9,068 nt of DNA, from NCBI GenBank assembly GCA_003660865.1, contig QMVA01000042.1, positions 1 to 9,068 on the forward strand, in the 5' to 3' direction. Every line of letters begins with the position of its first letter. Within the stretch, counting starts at the first letter, position 1. The notes beneath the pieces are model-generated. The model did no database searches. It was given only the letters and a program-made list of their open reading frames with translations, and was not told where the DNA came from. Both the position numbers and the translations under genes were made by a program. Below are positions 5,370 through 9,068 of the stretch, piece after piece. This DNA is from Candidatus Nanohalarchaeota archaeon (GTDB lineage: Archaea > EX4484-52 > B79-G9).

Positions 5370-7967
5370 ATGCTGACAAAACCGGTAATCAAAAAAGAAT
5401 TTGCAAAGGACTGGAAAAAACACTATCAAGTAGAGCTGTTCAAACAGGAAGGTTTCATAAGAAAAACATGCCCTAACTGCAAAAAAAACTTCTGGACTCT
5501 CGACCCTGAAAGAGTCACATGCGCAGACTCAACCTGCCAGAACTACGACTTCATAAACAATACAATCACCAAAAAAAAATGGGACTACATAGGAATGTGG
5601 AAGGAATTCGAAAAATTCTTCAAAAAAGAAGGCCACACATCAATACCAAGATACCCTGTAGTGGACCGCTGGAGGCCTGACCTCTACTTTACAATCGCTT
5701 CTATCCAGGATTTCCAGAGAATTGAGAATGGGAATATGGCATTTGAATATCCTGCGAATCCACTTATTGTGCCCCAGGTGTGTCTCAGGTTCCCTGATAT
5801 ACCTAATGTCGGGATAACCGGCAGGCATCTTACATCTTTTGTCATGTCTGGCCAGCATGCATTTGGTTACCCGAAAGATGGCTACTTTAAGGATCGATGT
5901 ATTGACCTGAACTTTAGGTTTCTTTCAGGGGTGATGGGCATTCCTCCAGAAGAGCTTGTATTTACAGAAGATGTCTGGGCAATGCCGGACTTCTCTGCAT
6001 TCGGCCCGTGCATCGAAACATTCTCAAGAGGGCTTGAGCTTGTGAATTCCGTATTTATGCAATTCCAGTCGAGGGACAGAAGTACGTATGCGGATCTTCC
6101 ACTAAAAGTAATAGATGTCGGCTGGGGGCATGAGCGGCTTGTGTGGTTCTCAAATGGTACTCCTGCAGCTTATGATTCACTTTTTGGCCCGGTTACAGGG
6201 AAGATGAAAGGCCTGTCAAATGTTGAGATTGATGAGAATGCTTTTGAGAAATACTCAATAATCGCAGGCAACCTCGACATGGACGAGGTAAGCGACATAG
6301 AAAAAGCAAAACTGAACGCCGCAAAATCCATAGGTCTCACAGTCCCGCAAATGATGAAAACTGTTGAACCGATGCAGGCACTTTACGCAGTTGCAGACCA
6401 CTCAAGAACTCTGTTATTCGCTATCAGCGACGGTGCAATACCATCCAATGTGGGCGGTGGCTATAATCTAAGAGTGATCTTAAGGCGCGCCCTCAATTTC
6501 ATAGACCGCTACAATTTCAACTTCACAATCCAAGACATCGCATCCTGGCACGCAGACTATCTAAAGCCCATGTTCCCGGAACTCAAAGAAAACATCTGCA
6601 ATGTGGAAAAAATAGTTGCAATAGAAGAGGAAAAATACAAAAAAACAATGCACCGCTCAAAGAGAATCGTAGCAAACATCCTCAAAAAACAAACAAAATT
6701 CAGTGAACCCAAACTAACAGAACTCTACGAATCCCACGGCATCACCCCAGAACAGATAGAAAAAGTAGCATCAGAAATATCAACAAACATCCACATACCC
6801 GGCGACTTCTATGTGCAGGTGGCGCGCAGCCATGAGTCTACAGAGCGCAAAACGAAAAAAGTTGACATAGACATAACAGGGCTCTGGAAAACAGAGTTCC
6901 TTTATTATGAATCGTCTAATCCTGACTTTACAGCAAAAGTCCAAAAAATCATAAAAGACAAATGGATTGTCTTGGACAAAACGGCATTCTATCCAACTGG
7001 CGGCGGTCAGGACCATGACACTGGAACCATAAATGGTACAGAAGTTCTGGATGTGATTAAAATTGACAACATAATCCTTCATAAGATGAAAGACGCAGGA
7101 AAATTCAAGCCCGGGGATACTGTCCGCGGCAGTGTTGATAAGGAAAGAAGAAAGATATTGACACAGCTTCATACAGGAACCCATGTATTGGGCGGCGCAC
7201 TAAGGCATGTCCTTGGGTCTCATATTTGGCAGGCAGGTGCCCACAAGTCCATACAGGGTGCGAGGCTGGATATTACACATTATGATAATCTCACTGAAGA
7301 AGAGATAAAACAAGTCGAAAAGGCAGCAAACAAGATTATCGCGGAGAACATAAATATAGATATCCAAAATCTGGAGCGGTCTGAAGCAGAAAGCAAATAC
7401 GGGTTTATAATATACCAGGGCGGTGCATGCCCGGGAAAAACGATAAGGACTGTCAAAATAGGTAATCACGACGTTGAAGCATGCGGCGGCACCCATGTAA
7501 AGTCCACAAAAGAGATAGGAGCGATAAAAATCCTGAAGACCCACAAGATACAGGATGGTGTGGTCAGGGTTGAGTTTGTGGCTGGTGACCTTATCGAGAG
7601 TATTGAGACGAAAAAAAATATACTCGCAAAGCAGATTACTGCTGAACTTGGTGCCAAAAATATAAGTGAAGCGCCCCAGTGTGCTAAAGCGCTTTTCAGT
7701 GAATGGAAGGTACTCAGGAAGCTTAACAAGCAACTGTTCTATTTTGTGAAGACAGATGATGCTGAGGGGATTGAGAGGATGCGCGAAAGCTATGGTAATA
7801 TAAAAAGCGCAGGACAGGAAGTTTCGCAAACATCAAATGCTGAGGAGGCTATCAGGGGAGTTGCAGAAGGCCTGAAAGTCCAGGAAGATCATATTGTAAA
7901 TAGCATAAAAAGGTTCAAAAAAGAGATAGAAATATTCAGAAAGCAAATTGAAAAGAATTTGGCGTGA
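5370..7967 (+). CDS. alaS: Alanyl-tRNA synthetase, archaeal type, apparently without C-Ala domain
   Basis: The enzyme charges tRNA-Ala with alanine in the cytosol and hydrolyses mischarged Ser/Gly-tRNA. Numbering is from the ATG at 5370 (865 residues). Visible parts: archaeal zinc ribbon (C34, C37, C51, C56); class II catalytic core with RYPVVDRWRPDLYFTIASI (94-112), GRHLTSFVMSGQHAF (151-165) and motif 3 GWGHERLVW (251-259); editing-domain motif YPTGGGQ (541-547); and the editing zinc site H601, H605, C705, H709 (HTGTH and CGGTH). The tail after ~750 is helical and charged. The protein ends without the glycine-rich C-Ala (DHHA1) domain and is shorter than the roughly 900 residues usual for archaeal AlaRS. 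ATG 5370 follows GTGAT with a four-base gap; GTG 5361 is an in-frame alternative adding three residues. The gene is divergent from elp3. Its codon choice changes in blocks along the gene. Confidence 0.96.
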   Translation: MLTKPVIKKEFAKDWKKHYQVELFKQEGFIRKTCPNCKKNFWTLDPERVTCADSTCQNYDFINNTITKKKWDYIGMWKEFEKFFKKEGHTSIPRYPVVDRWRPDLYFTIASIQDFQRIENGNMAFEYPANPLIVPQVCLRFPDIPNVGITGRHLTSFVMSGQHAFGYPKDGYFKDRCIDLNFRFLSGVMGIPPEELVFTEDVWAMPDFSAFGPCIETFSRGLELVNSVFMQFQSRDRSTYADLPLKVIDVGWGHERLVWFSNGTPAAYDSLFGPVTGKMKGLSNVEIDENAFEKYSIIAGNLDMDEVSDIEKAKLNAAKSIGLTVPQMMKTVEPMQALYAVADHSRTLLFAISDGAIPSNVGGGYNLRVILRRALNFIDRYNFNFTIQDIASWHADYLKPMFPELKENICNVEKIVAIEEEKYKKTMHRSKRIVANILKKQTKFSEPKLTELYESHGITPEQIEKVASEISTNIHIPGDFYVQVARSHESTERKTKKVDIDITGLWKTEFLYYESSNPDFTAKVQKIIKDKWIVLDKTAFYPTGGGQDHDTGTINGTEVLDVIKIDNIILHKMKDAGKFKPGDTVRGSVDKERRKILTQLHTGTHVLGGALRHVLGSHIWQAGAHKSIQGARLDITHYDNLTEEEIKQVEKAANKIIAENINIDIQNLERSEAESKYGFIIYQGGACPGKTIRTVKIGNHDVEACGGTHVKSTKEIGAIKILKTHKIQDGVVRVEFVAGDLIESIETKKNILAKQITAELGAKNISEAPQCAKALFSEWKVLRKLNKQLFYFVKTDDAEGIERMRESYGNIKSAGQEVSQTSNAEEAIRGVAEGLKVQEDHIVNSIKRFKKEIEIFRKQIEKNLA

Positions 7968-7986
7968 TTGTCGGTTGGAGTTTGCC

Positions 7987-8010
7987 TTTCGTTATTCTTA
8001 CTATTCTTTT
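7987..8010 (+). terminator. Possible T-rich terminator of alaS
   Basis: The 42-base gap after the alaS stop is pyrimidine-rich on the plus strand (TTTC, TTATTCTTA, TATTCTTTT). Archaeal RNA polymerase terminates at T-rich tracts, so this fits. No stem precedes it. It abuts the stop codon of the convergent minus-strand gene. Confidence 0.35.
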
Positions 8011-8936
8011 CAGTCCAGTGAAGAGCCGATATTTGTAATAGTAGTTTCTGAAGTCATGTAGTAATTGTATGTCGCTGTCGCTTTCACCATGTAAGTACGG
8101 CGCGGCGCACTGGAAGCATCGGATTTATATGTACAGAATAATGTGCCTACACCCTTTTTGATTCTGACCTCGCCATTGCTGGGGCTGCATACTGCAGTAT
8201 TGCTGTCAACAGTAACATTAACTTTTACCTTGTTTCTCACATTTGATGGAAGATTTGCTCCGCAATCGTTCAGAGTCGCAAAGCCCCCGCCAACATCAGT
8301 GACCTTGAAAACAAGCGGCATCACTCCTCCTGCCCTGATATTGCCGTCACCCTGAGCTGATAGGTGTATGGGTCCTGCTGCATTAATAGTGTCCTTTCTT
8401 GAACTGCGGATTCCTGTAGCACGCAGCTCATTTTTAGAGGTCACTTCAACCTGTGTTATTGTTTCTGTAGTATATGGATAACATAAACTGGTATAGAATT
8501 TAGTCGGGACTTCGACACCGTCAAGGACCTGGGCTGGTTTGAATACCAATTCAAACGACTGGCGCCCTCCCGGAAGGCCTAAAGATGGATCAGGCGGCGG
8601 TAGATTATCAGATGAAACCTTTGTCGTGATATAGCCATCGCTTGAAGTGATACCCGAAGGGTTGCTGTCCCCTGGTAGAAGTGTCCATGTTGCATTCCCT
8701 GCCTCTATTGTCGGACCGTACACATATACATTGACTCCTCCGATTACTATCTCTTTGCCCCCGACATTGACAACGTCAAACAGAAGAGTCACCTCTTCAT
8801 CATCGTATATTTTGGGAAAATCAAATGTCAAGTCCTGCAGTACAGCACCTGCATTTTGGTTAAAGTCTATAGAAGAACCAGGACATGCAGATACAGATAC
8901 TATCAATACAAATAAAATGCCAAATAGTTTATTCAT
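8010..8936 (-). CDS. Exported beta-sandwich protein, possible lipoprotein
   Basis: This is a 308-residue secreted protein of unknown function. The ATG at 8936 is chosen because it starts a clear signal peptide (MNKLFGILFVLIVSVSAC) and follows GGTG by five bases. An upstream in-frame ATG at 8990 adds 18 residues that spoil the signal sequence and overlap the TATA box. V15-S16-A17-C18 resembles a lipobox, so lipid anchoring is possible; otherwise the protein is released or loosely bound, since no C-terminal membrane helix is seen. Residues ~30-175 look like a CARDB-type beta domain (DEEVTLLFDVVNVGG, 46-60). Residues ~190-305 look like a second beta domain (PLVFKVTDVGGG, 207-218; GVGTLFCTY, 262-270) with Cys 225, 250 and 268. 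Similar proteins are common in DPANN genomes. It converges on alaS. An envelope role is an inference. Confidence 0.85.
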   Translation of the reverse strand: MNKLFGILFVLIVSVSACPGSSIDFNQNAGAVLQDLTFDFPKIYDDEEVTLLFDVVNVGGKEIVIGGVNVYVYGPTIEAGNATWTLLPGDSNPSGITSSDGYITTKVSSDNLPPPDPSLGLPGGRQSFELVFKPAQVLDGVEVPTKFYTSLCYPYTTETITQVEVTSKNELRATGIRSSRKDTINAAGPIHLSAQGDGNIRAGGVMPLVFKVTDVGGGFATLNDCGANLPSNVRNKVKVNVTVDSNTAVCSPSNGEVRIKKGVGTLFCTYKSDASSAPRRTYMVKATATYNYYMTSETTITNIGSSLD

Positions 8937-8941
8937 TGTCA

Positions 8942-8945
8942 CACC
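8942..8945 (-). promoter_or_regulatory. Shine-Dalgarno GGTG for the exported protein gene
   Basis: The minus strand reads GGTG, then five bases (TGACA), then the ATG at 8936. It matches the GGTGA part of the archaeal anti-SD complement and supports this start over 8990. Confidence 0.6.
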
Positions 8946-8988
8946 AGAATATATAATTATGACCTGTTTGTAAATATTGCGTACACAC

Positions 8989-9000
8989 ATATATATAATT
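8989..9000 (-). promoter_or_regulatory. TATA box for the exported protein gene
   Basis: The minus strand reads AATTATATATAT. Expected transcription start is near 8968, giving a leader of about 32 bases with the GGTG site, the same layout as the large surface protein gene. A second AT stretch at 8949-8960 is too close to the start codon to be the promoter. Confidence 0.5.
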
Positions 9001-9016
9001 TGGGTTTATCCGGGTA

Positions 9017-9049
9017 TGGATATCTTTTCTGTGATGATAGGGATATCCA
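9017..9049. repeat. Small inverted repeat at right edge
   Basis: TGGATATC (9017-9024) and GATATCCA (9042-9049) are perfect 8-base arms around a 17-base loop. TATCC at 9008-9012 offers an alternative partner. It may be an operator or terminator of a gene beyond the window. The rest of 9001-9068 shows no gene. Confidence 0.4.
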
Positions 9050-9068
9050 ATAACCTCTATTTCCTGTG

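Noticed and set aside
5069..5392. 107-codon open frame on the minus strand over the palindrome chain
   Set aside because: It overlaps the alaS start antisense, has no signal or domain, and its frame is made of inverted repeats that happen to lack stops.
7200..7829. 209-codon frame antisense to alaS
   Set aside because: It is antisense to the conserved editing domain, has no recognisable motif, and is explained by codon composition of alaS.

Overview
The window looks archaeal, most likely from a DPANN-type lineage (Woesearchaeota, Pacearchaeota or Aenigmarchaeota are reasonable guesses; the phylum is not proven). The evidence is an archaeal-type alanyl-tRNA synthetase with its N-terminal zinc ribbon, an archaeal-type Elp3, TATA boxes about 25 bases before the inferred transcript starts, and two secreted beta-rich proteins of the kind common in these archaea.

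Layout, left to right. Positions 3081 down to 1 (minus strand) form one unbroken frame of 1027 codons that runs off the left edge. It encodes a very large, cysteine-rich exported protein with a Sec signal peptide, an S-layer-like region near the N-terminus and repeated cysteine modules. Next is elp3 (minus, ending at 3174), a tRNA wobble-uridine modification enzyme. Between elp3 and the divergent alaS gene lie about 590 bases. They hold an AT-rich box that could serve both strands, a possible 26-residue ORF, and a chain of about nine or ten inverted repeats (5054-5333) just before alaS. The alaS gene (plus, 5370-7967) is nearly complete but appears to lack the C-terminal C-Ala domain. It converges on a minus-strand gene (8936-8010) for a secreted, possibly lipid-anchored protein with two beta-sandwich-like regions. 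The last ~75 bases hold that gene's promoter and a small inverted repeat.

Functionally there are two themes. Elp3 and AlaRS are translation genes transcribed divergently. The two minus-strand exported proteins are envelope components, each with its own TATA box and Shine-Dalgarno sequence. Nothing suggests a virus, transposon or CRISPR. The least explained element is the palindrome chain upstream of alaS, whose arms can form alternative pairings. It is the best candidate here for an undescribed regulatory RNA or DNA element.
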